In this document: piece by piece, positions 7,430 through 14,687 of the stretch
Layout: each line of letters opens with the position of its first letter
Numbering within the stretch: the first letter of the stretch is position 1
Assembly (NCBI GenBank): GCA_040307715.1
Contig: JAWRJC010000009.1
Location: 1-26,427, forward strand
Length of the DNA: 26,427 nucleotides
Origin: RUG13615 sp040307715
GTDB lineage: Bacteria; Bacillota; Clostridia; Peptostreptococcales; Anaerovoracaceae
Reading direction: 5' to 3'
Made by a program: the position numbers and the translations under genes
Notes under the pieces: model-generated
Databases searched by the model: none
Told to the model about the DNA's origin: nothing
Seen by the model: only the letters and a program-made list of their open reading frames with translations

Positions 7430-10400
7430 ATGGCAGAGATTCAGAGATTCAAACGCGTCCTGGTAGCAAACCGCGGCGAGATCGCGATCCGCGTCTTCCG
7501 CGCTTGCAAAGAACTCGGTATCCGTACCGTTGCGATCTACTCCGAGCAGGACAAGGCGTCCCTCTTCCGCATGAAGGCGGACGAAGCCTACCTGATCGGC
7601 AAAGGCAAGACCCCGGTCGGCGCGTATCTCGATATGGAAGAGATCATCAAGCTGGCCAAAGCCAAAGGCGTCGACGCCATCCACCCGGGCTACGGGTTCC
7701 TGGCGGAGAACGCGGATTTCGCGGACATGTGCGCCGCGAACGGCATCGAGTTCATCGGGCCCACCGGCGACATGATGAACAGCCTCGGCGACAAGATCCA
7801 GTCCAAGATCGTCGCGGAGTCCGTCAATGTCCCGACCATCCCCGGCGTTGAGAAAGCGATCGAGTCGGAAGAGGAAGCGCTAAAGATCGCGGCTCAGATC
7901 GGCTACCCCGTCATGCTGAAAGCGGCAGCCGGCGGCGGCGGACGCGGCATGCGCGTCGTCCGCGAGGAAGGCAAACTGATCGACGAATACAAGCGCGCCA
8001 AGAGCGAAGCGGGCAAGGCGTTCGGCAACGACACGATGTTCATCGAAAAGTATATCGAGAACCCGAAGCATATCGAAGTGCAGCTCCTCGGCGACAAATA
8101 CGGCAACATCGTCCACCTGTTCGAACGCGACTGCTCCATCCAGCGCCGCCATCAGAAAGTCATCGAGTTCACGCCGTCCCTCAAACTTACAGAAGAACAG
8201 CGGGAAGCCATCTGCGCGGACGCGATCAAGATCGCCAGGGCGGTCAACTACCGCAGCGCCGGCACCGTCGAGTTCCTCGTGGACCAGTCCGGCGAGCACT
8301 ACTTCATCGAGATGAACCCGCGCATCCAGGTCGAGCACACCGTCAGCGAACTGATCACCGGCATCGACCTCGTCCAGTCGCAAATCCTCGTCGCGGAAGG
8401 CTATGCCCTCGACAGCGAAGAAGTCGGCATCCCCTCGCAGGAAGCGATCACAAGAAGAGGCTACGCCATCCAATGCCGCATCACCACCGAGGATCCGGCG
8501 AACAACTTCTTCCCGGATACCGGCAAACTGAGCCTGTACAGAAGCGCGGGCGGTTTCGGCATCCGCCTGGACGGCGGCAACGGCTTCACCGGCAGTGAGA
8601 TCACCCCGTACTACGACAGCCTGCTCGTCAAAGTCAGTTCCTACGGCCTGACCTTCGACGCGGCGCGCCGCAAAGCGATCCGCGCGCTGAGAGAGACCCA
8701 GATCGCAGGCGTCAAGACCAACGTCGGTTTCCTGCTCAACGTTCTGCACCACCCGAACTTCAAGGACGGCGTCTGCGACACCGGCTTCATCGAAAAGCAC
8801 CCCGAACTCGTCAAGAACGACCCGGGCAGCGATGCCGAGCGCCTGGTCCTCAAGCACATCGGCGACATCACCATCAACCACAACAAGGGTGTCAAGCCCC
8901 AGTTCAACGTCCCCGCCTTCCCGCGCATCCCGCAGGAAGAGCTCGACAAACTCTCCGGCACCAAGCAGATGCTCGATGAACACGGCCCGGACTACGTCAA
9001 GCAGTGGATCCTCGACCAGCAAAAGCTGCTCATCACCGACACCACCATGCGCAGCGCCCAGCAGACCTTGATGGCCGGCATGATGCGTACCGTTGACATG
9101 ACCAAGATCGCTCCGGCGGTCGCCACCTACGGCAAGGACCTGTTCTCCGTCGAGATGTGGGGCGGCAGCACCTTCGGCACCGCGTACAGAAAGCTCACCG
9201 AGGACCCGTGGAAACGCCTCGACACCCTGCGCAAAAAGATCCCGAACGTCATGCTGCAGATGCTCATGCGCGGCAGCAACGCGCTGGGGTATAAGTATGC
9301 GCCGGACAACGCGGTCCGCGAGCTGATCAAGCAGTCGGCGGAAGGCGGCATCGACGTGTTCCGCATCTTCGACAGCATGAACTGGGTGCCCGGCATGGAA
9401 GTCGCCATCGACGAAGTCAGAAAGCAGAACAAGATCGCGGAAGCATCCATCTGCTACTCCGGCGACATCCTCGACCCCGGCTGCAAGTATACCCTGCAGT
9501 ACTACATCGATCTGGCCAAGCAGCTGGAATCGCTCGGCGCCCATATCATCGGCATCGAAGACATGGCGGGCGTCCTTAACCCGATGGCAGCCTCCACGCT
9601 CATCTCGGCGCTGAAGAGCGAGCTTAACACCCCGATCCACCTCCACACCCACGACATCAGCGGCAACGGCGTCGCCACCGCCCTGATCGCGGCCACCGCC
9701 GGCGTGGATATCCTGGATCTGGCGATCAACAGCATGGCGGGACAGGTCTCCGACCCTGCCCTCAACACCATCGTCGCCGCCCTGCGCAACACCCCGCGCG
9801 ACACCGGCATCGACGTGGACGGCATGCAGGTGATCAGCGATTACTGGGCGGACGTACGCCCGGTCTACAAAGATTTCGAGACCAGTCAGGAAGCCGTCAA
9901 CGAAGAGATCCACAAGTACGGCATCCCCTGCGACCTTTACTATTATCTGCGTGAACAGGCTGAGGCAGCCGGGCTGCTCAGCCACGAGTTCAGCCGCGTC
10001 AAGGAAATGTACAAGACCGCCGGCGAGATGCTCGGCGACATCATCAAAGTCACCCCGTCCTCCGGTATGGTCGCCAGCCTCGCGATCTTCATGGTCAGCA
10101 ACGGCCTGACCCCGGAGAACATTCTCGAAAAGGGACGGACCCTCGCCTTCCCGCAGCCCGTCGTGGACTTCTTCCAGGGCATGATGGGCCAGCCGATGGG
10201 CGGCTTCCCCGAAGAACTCCGCAAAGTCGTCCTCAAAGACACTGCGCCGATCGATGTGCGTCCCGGCGACGTCCTGCCGCCGGAAGACTTCGGCCACATC
10301 AAGAGCGGCCTGAGAAAGTACTTCGGTCTGGCGGGCACCGGCCGCGAAGTCATCGGCTACGCGATGTATCCGCAGGTCTTCGAGGAGTACATGCGCGACC

Positions 10401-10675
10401 TCAAACAGGACGGCGACCTGTCGAGAATGGGTTCGGATATCTACTTCTACGGCCTGTCGCTCGGCGAGACCTGTCAGGTCAAAGTCTCCGACGATCAGGA
10501 ACTGACCATCACCCTGCTCGAGATCCGCGAACCGGACGAGAACGGCTACCGCGACCTGCTGTTCGAGGTCAACGGCCACACGACGCTCATCAAGATCGCG
10601 GACGAATCCGTGGTCAGCGCGGCGTTCGAAGACGCGCCGGCTTTCAGCGGCGGCATCCCCGGCCAGCTGTACTAG
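7430..10675 (+). CDS. pyc: Pyruvate carboxylase homologue lacking the biotin carrier domain
   Basis: The 1081-residue protein starts at ATG 7430 (AAGGAG six bases upstream). Pyruvate carboxylases run to about 1150 residues and convert pyruvate to oxaloacetate. The biotin carboxylase domain (about 1-455) looks intact: KAAAGGGGRGMRVV ATP-grasp loop, RDCSIQRRHQKVIE, and EMNPRIQVEHT. The carboxyltransferase barrel (about 525-815) keeps R541, Q545, R614 and the HTH pair H739/H741. However, RDAHQS reads RSAQQT (S542 for Asp, Q544 for His), GATFD reads STFG (G583), the carboxylated lysine of IKDMAG is E710, and the TSQPS threonine is V773. The chain continues through the PC tetramerisation region and stops at FSGGIPGQLY, where the carrier domain with AMKM should begin. 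I found no carrier sequence in any frame before the terminator at 10746. The frame is otherwise undisturbed, so it is probably a functional variant and not a decayed gene. Its activity is uncertain. Confidence 0.9.
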   Translation: MAEIQRFKRVLVANRGEIAIRVFRACKELGIRTVAIYSEQDKASLFRMKADEAYLIGKGKTPVGAYLDMEEIIKLAKAKGVDAIHPGYGFLAENADFADMCAANGIEFIGPTGDMMNSLGDKIQSKIVAESVNVPTIPGVEKAIESEEEALKIAAQIGYPVMLKAAAGGGGRGMRVVREEGKLIDEYKRAKSEAGKAFGNDTMFIEKYIENPKHIEVQLLGDKYGNIVHLFERDCSIQRRHQKVIEFTPSLKLTEEQREAICADAIKIARAVNYRSAGTVEFLVDQSGEHYFIEMNPRIQVEHTVSELITGIDLVQSQILVAEGYALDSEEVGIPSQEAITRRGYAIQCRITTEDPANNFFPDTGKLSLYRSAGGFGIRLDGGNGFTGSEITPYYDSLLVKVSSYGLTFDAARRKAIRALRETQIAGVKTNVGFLLNVLHHPNFKDGVCDTGFIEKHPELVKNDPGSDAERLVLKHIGDITINHNKGVKPQFNVPAFPRIPQEELDKLSGTKQMLDEHGPDYVKQWILDQQKLLITDTTMRSAQQTLMAGMMRTVDMTKIAPAVATYGKDLFSVEMWGGSTFGTAYRKLTEDPWKRLDTLRKKIPNVMLQMLMRGSNALGYKYAPDNAVRELIKQSAEGGIDVFRIFDSMNWVPGMEVAIDEVRKQNKIAEASICYSGDILDPGCKYTLQYYIDLAKQLESLGAHIIGIEDMAGVLNPMAASTLISALKSELNTPIHLHTHDISGNGVATALIAATAGVDILDLAINSMAGQVSDPALNTIVAALRNTPRDTGIDVDGMQVISDYWADVRPVYKDFETSQEAVNEEIHKYGIPCDLYYYLREQAEAAGLLSHEFSRVKEMYKTAGEMLGDIIKVTPSSGMVASLAIFMVSNGLTPENILEKGRTLAFPQPVVDFFQGMMGQPMGGFPEELRKVVLKDTAPIDVRPGDVLPPEDFGHIKSGLRKYFGLAGTGREVIGYAMYPQVFEEYMRDLKQDGDLSRMGSDIYFYGLSLGETCQVKVSDDQELTITLLEIREPDENGYRDLLFEVNGHTTLIKIADESVVSAAFEDAPAFSGGIPGQLY

Positions 10676-10745
10676 TCCGCGCATCGGGAAGAATCGCGCA
10701 GTCGGTCGCTCGCACGGCCGCGCGGTCCGTTTTCAATGAATCGGA

Positions 10746-10779
10746 AAAGCCCGGAGTCTTCTGCTGCTCCGGGCTTTCT
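10746..10779 (+). terminator. Terminator after the pyruvate carboxylase homologue
   Basis: AAAGCCCGGAG (10746-10756) pairs perfectly with CTCCGGGCTTT (10767-10777) around a 10-nt loop. The T-rich tail is short (CT follows). It lies 70 bp after the stop codon and confirms that the coding unit really ends there. Confidence 0.75.
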
Positions 10780-10848
10780 ATTACTGCCGTTTACTGCCTC
10801 TCGCAGCACCGCTTTTTTCGCGAGCGTCTGGTGATGAGTGGCGCGGCA

Positions 10849-10898
10849 TGTTTGTAAATGTTTGATTTTGTTCATCTCAGATTGACTATGTTCGTTTT
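10849..10898. promoter_or_regulatory. Phased TGTT repeats, probable DeoR-family operator
   Basis: TGTTTGTAAA (10849), TGTTTGATTT (10859), TGTTCATCTC (10869) and TGTTCGTTTT (10889) start at exact 10-bp steps, with the 10879 step missing. Repeats of this type, one per helical turn, are common DeoR-family operators, and a DeoR-type gene begins at 10998. The last copies flank and overlap the -35 box at 10882, which is consistent with autorepression. Confidence 0.6.
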
Positions 10899-10910
10899 TT
10901 GTGCTACTTT
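10882..10910 (+). promoter_or_regulatory. Promoter of the DeoR-type regulator
   Basis: TTGACT (10882-10887), 17-bp spacer, TACTTT (10905-10910). The predicted start near 10917 leaves a leader of about 80 nt before the ATG at 10998. Confidence 0.6.
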
Positions 10911-10997
10911 CAGAATGAGGAAACAGGGCGATTCCGCCGTTTTACGGAACCGCTCCGCACAGCAGAAAACCGGACACAGAGACGATCGGTGAGAACC

Positions 10998-11744
10998 ATG
11001 CTCCAGTATGAACGCTTTGAAGCTATTATGAACACCCTGCAGCAGCAGTCTTCGGTGCGGGTCAAGGATCTGGCGCCGGAACTCGGCGTGAGCGATGCGA
11101 CCATCCGCCGCGATATCGCTGCCCTTGACAAAGCCGGCCGGCTGCGGCGCGTTTTCGGCGGTGCCGTCTCGATCCCGCAGGCCGCCTCCGCGCCTGCCCC
11201 CGACGTGGCCGTCTCGATCAAGAACAATCTTCTGCCGGAGGAAAAGCAGCGCATCGCCGCGTACGCCGCCGCGCTGGTGCAGGACGGGGACCTCGTCTTC
11301 ATCGACGCAGGCACGACGACCGGCGCGATGATCGACTTTCTCACGAACACCAAGGCGACCTATGTGACGAACGGCATCAAGCACGCTTATCAGCTCGCCG
11401 TGCGCGGAATGACGGTCTACACGACGGCAGGGCACGTCAAGCCCACGACCGAGTCCATCGTCGGACACGACACCGTGGAAAACATCCGCAAATACAACTT
11501 CACCAAGTGCTTCATCGGCGCCACGGCGATCGACACCACCCACGGACTGACCACCTACGACATCGACGAGTCCCTGGTCAAGGCAGCGGCGGTCGAAAAC
11601 GCCGCGCGCGTCTTTGTGCTGGTCGACCACACGAAGTTCGGCAAAGTCGGGCCGGTCTCGTTTGCCAGCGCGGACTGCGGGCTGATCCTGACAGACAAGG
11701 ATCCGGGCAAGCAGTACCGGGAACTGGCCGTTATGGTCGTCTGA
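10998..11744 (+). CDS. DeoR/GlpR-family transcriptional regulator
   Basis: The 248 residues match the usual length of DeoR-family repressors that sense phosphorylated sugars. The N-terminal winged helix reads VKDLAPELGVSDATIRRD followed by LRRVFGGAV, the family signature. The C-terminal DeoRC sensor shows DAGTTTGAMIDFL, VTNG and LVDHTKFGK. The frame is open back to 10899, but that stretch contains the promoter, and MLQYERFEAI is the typical DeoR N-terminus, so I start at 10998 (GGTGAG upstream). It lies between the carboxylase homologue and glyceraldehyde-3-phosphate dehydrogenase. The phased repeats upstream suggest autoregulation. Control of the flanking metabolic genes is possible, but I see no matching repeat array in front of them. 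Confidence 0.92.
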   Translation: MLQYERFEAIMNTLQQQSSVRVKDLAPELGVSDATIRRDIAALDKAGRLRRVFGGAVSIPQAASAPAPDVAVSIKNNLLPEEKQRIAAYAAALVQDGDLVFIDAGTTTGAMIDFLTNTKATYVTNGIKHAYQLAVRGMTVYTTAGHVKPTTESIVGHDTVENIRKYNFTKCFIGATAIDTTHGLTTYDIDESLVKAAAVENAARVFVLVDHTKFGKVGPVSFASADCGLILTDKDPGKQYRELAVMVV

Positions 11745-11770
11745 GCCGACAGCGCGATGCCACAACTGCG

Positions 11771-11805
11771 TTACAATTGAAATGTACATACGTAATTATT
11801 ACTGC
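11771..11805 (+). promoter_or_regulatory. Candidate gap promoter region
   Basis: TTACAATTGAA (11771-11781) also occurs upstream of hprK, where its TTGAAT serves as a -35. By analogy TTGAAA (11777-11782) may be the -35 here, but the element 17 bp on (TACTGC) is poor. The AT-rich odd palindrome GTAATTATTAC (11792-11802) may instead hold the -10 or an operator. Confidence 0.35.
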
Positions 11806-11825
11806 AATACCATGGAGGTAGAAAC

Positions 11826-12845
11826 ATGACAAGAGTTGCTATTAACGGTTTTGGCCGTATCGGCCGTCTTGCCTTCCGCAAAATGCACGAAGACAAGGAC
11901 ATCGACATCGTCGCGATCAACGACCTGACCGATCCGAAGATGCTGGCGCATCTGCTCAAGTATGACAGTGTGCAGGGCCGCTATGCGGATTTCCATACGA
12001 TCACCAGCGATGGAGACAGCATCCAGGTCGACGACCGTGACATCCCCATCTACAAAGAGCCCGACGCAAAAAATCTTCCCTGGAAAGAGCTCGATGTGGA
12101 CATCGTCCTCGAGTGCACCGGCTTCTACACATCCAAAGAGAAGTCCCAGGCGCATATCGACGCAGGCGCCAAGAAGGTCCTGATCTCCGCCCCGGCCGGC
12201 AATGACCTGCCGACCATCGTCTACGGCGTCAACCACGAGACCCTCACCAAAGACGACAACATCGTCAGCGGCGCGAGCTGCACCACCAACTGCCTCGCTC
12301 CCATGGCGAAAGTCCTCGCGAACTACAGAGAAGTCCGCACCGGCTTCATGACCACCATCCACGCATATACCGGCGACCAGATGATCCTCGACGGGCCGCA
12401 CAGGAAAGGCGACCTCCGCCGCGCGAGAGCCGGCGCGATCAACATCGTTCCGAACTCCACCGGCGCCGCGAAGGCGATCGGCCTGGTCATTCCGGAACTC
12501 GACGGCAAACTTATCGGCAGCGCGCAGCGTGTGCCCGTTCCGTCCGGCTCCATCACCATCCTGGACGCGACCTTGAAAGACATGACGGACACCGTCAGCG
12601 TCGAGGGCATCAACGAAGCGATGAAGGCGGCGCAGAGTGAATCCTTCGGCTACACCGAGGAAGAACTCGTTTCCAGCGACGTCATCGGCATCAGCTACGG
12701 CTCTCTGTTCGACGCGACCCAGACGCTCGCCGAGCAGTGCGGCACCCACATCTTCGAAGTCCGCATCGTTGCCTGGTACGACAACGAAATGAGTTACGTC
12801 AGCCAGCTGATCCGCACCATGAAGCATCTGGGCACGCTTGTCTAG
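11826..12845 (+). CDS. gap: Glyceraldehyde-3-phosphate dehydrogenase, type I
   Basis: The 339-residue cytosolic enzyme oxidises glyceraldehyde-3-phosphate to 1,3-bisphosphoglycerate with NAD(P)+ in glycolysis. The N-terminal Rossmann motif INGFGRIGR is clear. The catalytic cysteine is C152 in SGASCTTNCLAP, and the C-terminal WYDNEMSYVSQLIRT is typical. The length is normal and no residue looks abnormal. GGAGGT precedes the ATG by about six bases. It has its own upstream region after the DeoR gene and a strong terminator just after its stop, so it is probably monocistronic. The usual pgk/tpi partners are not adjacent. Confidence 0.97.
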   Translation: MTRVAINGFGRIGRLAFRKMHEDKDIDIVAINDLTDPKMLAHLLKYDSVQGRYADFHTITSDGDSIQVDDRDIPIYKEPDAKNLPWKELDVDIVLECTGFYTSKEKSQAHIDAGAKKVLISAPAGNDLPTIVYGVNHETLTKDDNIVSGASCTTNCLAPMAKVLANYREVRTGFMTTIHAYTGDQMILDGPHRKGDLRRARAGAINIVPNSTGAAKAIGLVIPELDGKLIGSAQRVPVPSGSITILDATLKDMTDTVSVEGINEAMKAAQSESFGYTEEELVSSDVIGISYGSLFDATQTLAEQCGTHIFEVRIVAWYDNEMSYVSQLIRTMKHLGTLV

Positions 12846-12873
12846 GAATCGCCGATCAACGCCGATCCTTACA

Positions 12874-12900
12874 GGCCCCGCCAGGAGGCGGGGCCTTTTT
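12874..12900 (+). terminator. gap terminator
   Basis: GGCCCCGCC (12874-12882), loop AGGA, GGCGGGGCC (12887-12895), then TTTTT. This is a textbook intrinsic terminator, 28 bp after the gap stop. Confidence 0.93.
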
Positions 12901-12990
12901 GCGATTCCGGAAATGCCTGCCCGGCGGAGCCTTTGCGGTACCTGGTCCAGTATTTTCACTGGCAAAAAGCATGTGCATAAACCGCACCCT

Positions 12991-13010
12991 TTTGACAATT
13001 CTTTGTCAAA
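12991..13010. promoter_or_regulatory. Dyad TTTGACAA-N4-TTGTCAAA
   Basis: A perfect 8-bp inverted repeat (12991-12998 and 13003-13010) lies 30 bp upstream of the -35 of the permease promoter. Its position suits an activator or repressor site. The rest of the gap between the gap terminator and this dyad shows nothing else I can identify. Confidence 0.5.
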
Positions 13011-13040
13011 GAATACTGAAAAACCAACGGCTCTATGGCT

Positions 13041-13069
13041 TTACAATCAGCCGCCCGAACGAGTATAAT
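13041..13069 (+). promoter_or_regulatory. Permease promoter
   Basis: TTACAA (13041-13046), 17-bp spacer, perfect TATAAT (13064-13069). The start near 13076 gives a leader of about 88 nt. Confidence 0.75.
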
Positions 13070-13071
13070 AC

Positions 13072-13099
13072 TTGTACATCCTTTTATTATTGTGTACAA
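13072..13099. promoter_or_regulatory. Second dyad TTGTACA-N14-TGTACAA at the start site
   Basis: Perfect 7-bp arms (13072-13078 and 13093-13099) start three bases past the -10 box. As DNA this is a good repressor position. As RNA it could form a hairpin at the extreme 5' end of the message. Confidence 0.5.
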
Positions 13100-13163
13100 C
13101 ACAAGGATACAGGCAACCCAAGAGCGAAAGACAGTTATCGCAAGTCAATAGAAGGAGGACGTT

Positions 13164-14519
13164 TTGATTACGCAAATCCTCGCAGTCATCATCTTTGTCG
13201 TCATGTTCGTGATGATCGTCATGGAGAAGATCCCGCGCCACCTGATCACACTCGGTGCCGGACTTCTGATGATCGTTCTAGTGTTCGGTATCTGCATGCG
13301 GAGCCCGCAGGCGATCATCGACACACTGGCTTTCAAGAACATCTTCCATCCGTCGTTCTGGTACGCAGCCCACGAGCCCGCCGAAGAGTCGAGCGGCATC
13401 AACTGGGCCACGATCCTCTTCATCGGCGGTATGATGGTCATGATCGAAGGCATGGGGCACGCAGGGTTCTTCAAATGGCTCTGCCTGACGCTGGCAAAAG
13501 CCGTCAAGTACGACCCGGTCAAGATCCTGGTCGCTTTCATGACACTGTCCGCGGCGCTGGCGATGTTCATCGACAGCATCACGGTCATTCTGTTCCTGGC
13601 GCGCGCCACGATCGAGCTGGCCAGACTGCTCCGGTTCGATCCGGGGCCAATGATCATCGCGGAAGTCTTCTGCGCGAACCTGGGCGGTTCGGCGACAATG
13701 TGCGGTGACCCGCCGAACATCATCATCGGCACCTCCCTGCACTACTCCTTCGGCGACTTCATCACCAACACCGGTCCGATCGCAGCGGTCGGCCTGGTCT
13801 TCACACTGGTCTATTTCTACATCGTCATGCACAAGAAGGTGCGCAGCGAAGTCAAAGACCCCTCCCTGCTCGAGTATCCCGAACCGAGTGAAGTTATCCA
13901 GAGCAAACGCGACTTCTTCGCCAGCGTCGTGATCTTCGCGATCGCTGTCGTCCTGCTCGTCACGCATGCACAGACCGGTCTCACAGTTGCCACCATCGGC
14001 ATCGGCGTCGCCATCGTGACCGCGATCGTCTACGCGAAAGCGATCAAGGCGATCATGGCGGGTGTCGACTACAAGACACTGCTGTTCTTTGTCGGTCTCT
14101 TCATCGTCGTCGGCGGTCTCGAACAGACCGGCATCCTCGAACTCATCGCGAACTTCATTGCGAAGGTCAGCGGCGGCAACCTGATGATCACCATCGCGAT
14201 CATCCTGTGGGTCTCCGCGATCGCCAGCGCGTTCGTCGACAACATCCCGTTCGCGGCGACCATGGTCCCGATCATCAAGGATCTGGCTCTCGTCGAAGGC
14301 TTCGATCTGTCGACCCTGGCATGGACGCTGTCCATGGGTACCGACATCGGCGGCAGCGCGACCCCGATCGGTGCCAGCGCGAACGTCGTCGGCTGCTCGG
14401 TCTCCTCGGAGAACGACCGTCCGATCGGCTGGGGCGAATACTGCAAGTACAGCGCACCGGCAACGATCATCGTCATCACGATCTCGATGCTCATACTGTT
14501 CATGCGCTACGCGCACTAA
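13164..14519 (+). CDS. ArsB/NhaD-type ion transporter (SLC13/CitMHS-like permease)
   Basis: A 451-residue polytopic membrane protein with about 11 hydrophobic segments. Two inverted-repeat halves carry the superfamily hallmarks NLGGSATMCGDPPNIIIG in the first half and ASAFVDNIPFAAT plus GTDIGGSATPIGASANVV in the second. These are typical of the ArsB/NhaD permeases, which move sodium/protons, arsenite or organic anions. The substrate cannot be read from sequence, and no arsenic genes are nearby, so I favour a Na+/H+ antiporter or organic-anion carrier. Translation begins at TTG 13164, five bases after AAGGAGG. The next ATG in frame would cut off the first membrane segment. It is monocistronic between a TATAAT promoter and a terminator, with two dyads suggesting specific regulation. 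Confidence 0.88.
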   Translation: MITQILAVIIFVVMFVMIVMEKIPRHLITLGAGLLMIVLVFGICMRSPQAIIDTLAFKNIFHPSFWYAAHEPAEESSGINWATILFIGGMMVMIEGMGHAGFFKWLCLTLAKAVKYDPVKILVAFMTLSAALAMFIDSITVILFLARATIELARLLRFDPGPMIIAEVFCANLGGSATMCGDPPNIIIGTSLHYSFGDFITNTGPIAAVGLVFTLVYFYIVMHKKVRSEVKDPSLLEYPEPSEVIQSKRDFFASVVIFAIAVVLLVTHAQTGLTVATIGIGVAIVTAIVYAKAIKAIMAGVDYKTLLFFVGLFIVVGGLEQTGILELIANFIAKVSGGNLMITIAIILWVSAIASAFVDNIPFAATMVPIIKDLALVEGFDLSTLAWTLSMGTDIGGSATPIGASANVVGCSVSSENDRPIGWGEYCKYSAPATIIVITISMLILFMRYAH

Positions 14520-14552
14520 GCAGTTGCAGCAAAGCGATTCTCAAAAGCAGAC

Positions 14553-14583
14553 AGACCGGTCCTGCGGGGCCGGTCTTTCATTT
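14553..14583 (+). terminator. Permease terminator
   Basis: AGACCGGTCC (14553-14562), loop TGCG, GGGCCGGTCT (14567-14576) with one G-U pair, followed by a broken T-tract TTCATTT. Confidence 0.75.
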
Positions 14584-14587
14584 ACAA

Positions 14588-14616
14588 TTGAATTCCGCAA
14601 CGATTGCTTCTATACT
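14588..14616 (+). promoter_or_regulatory. hprK promoter
   Basis: TTGAAT (14588-14593), 17 bp, TATACT (14611-14616), directly after the permease terminator. The leader is about 65 nt. Confidence 0.75.
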
Positions 14617-14687
14617 GAAACTGAACTGTACGCCCCGCCTTTCCGAACGACCGGGCGTTCCATGAACGAGAGGAAAAAGGTCCCGCC

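Noticed and set aside
7880..10684. 934-codon minus-strand frame opposite the carboxylase homologue
   Set aside because: The sense strand encodes a clearly recognisable protein. The antisense product has no motifs and typical shadow composition.
10676..10997. Biotin carrier domain hidden by a frameshift after the carboxylase stop
   Set aside because: I read the downstream frames and saw no AMKM-type motif or glycine-proline carrier pattern, only a terminator and the next promoter.
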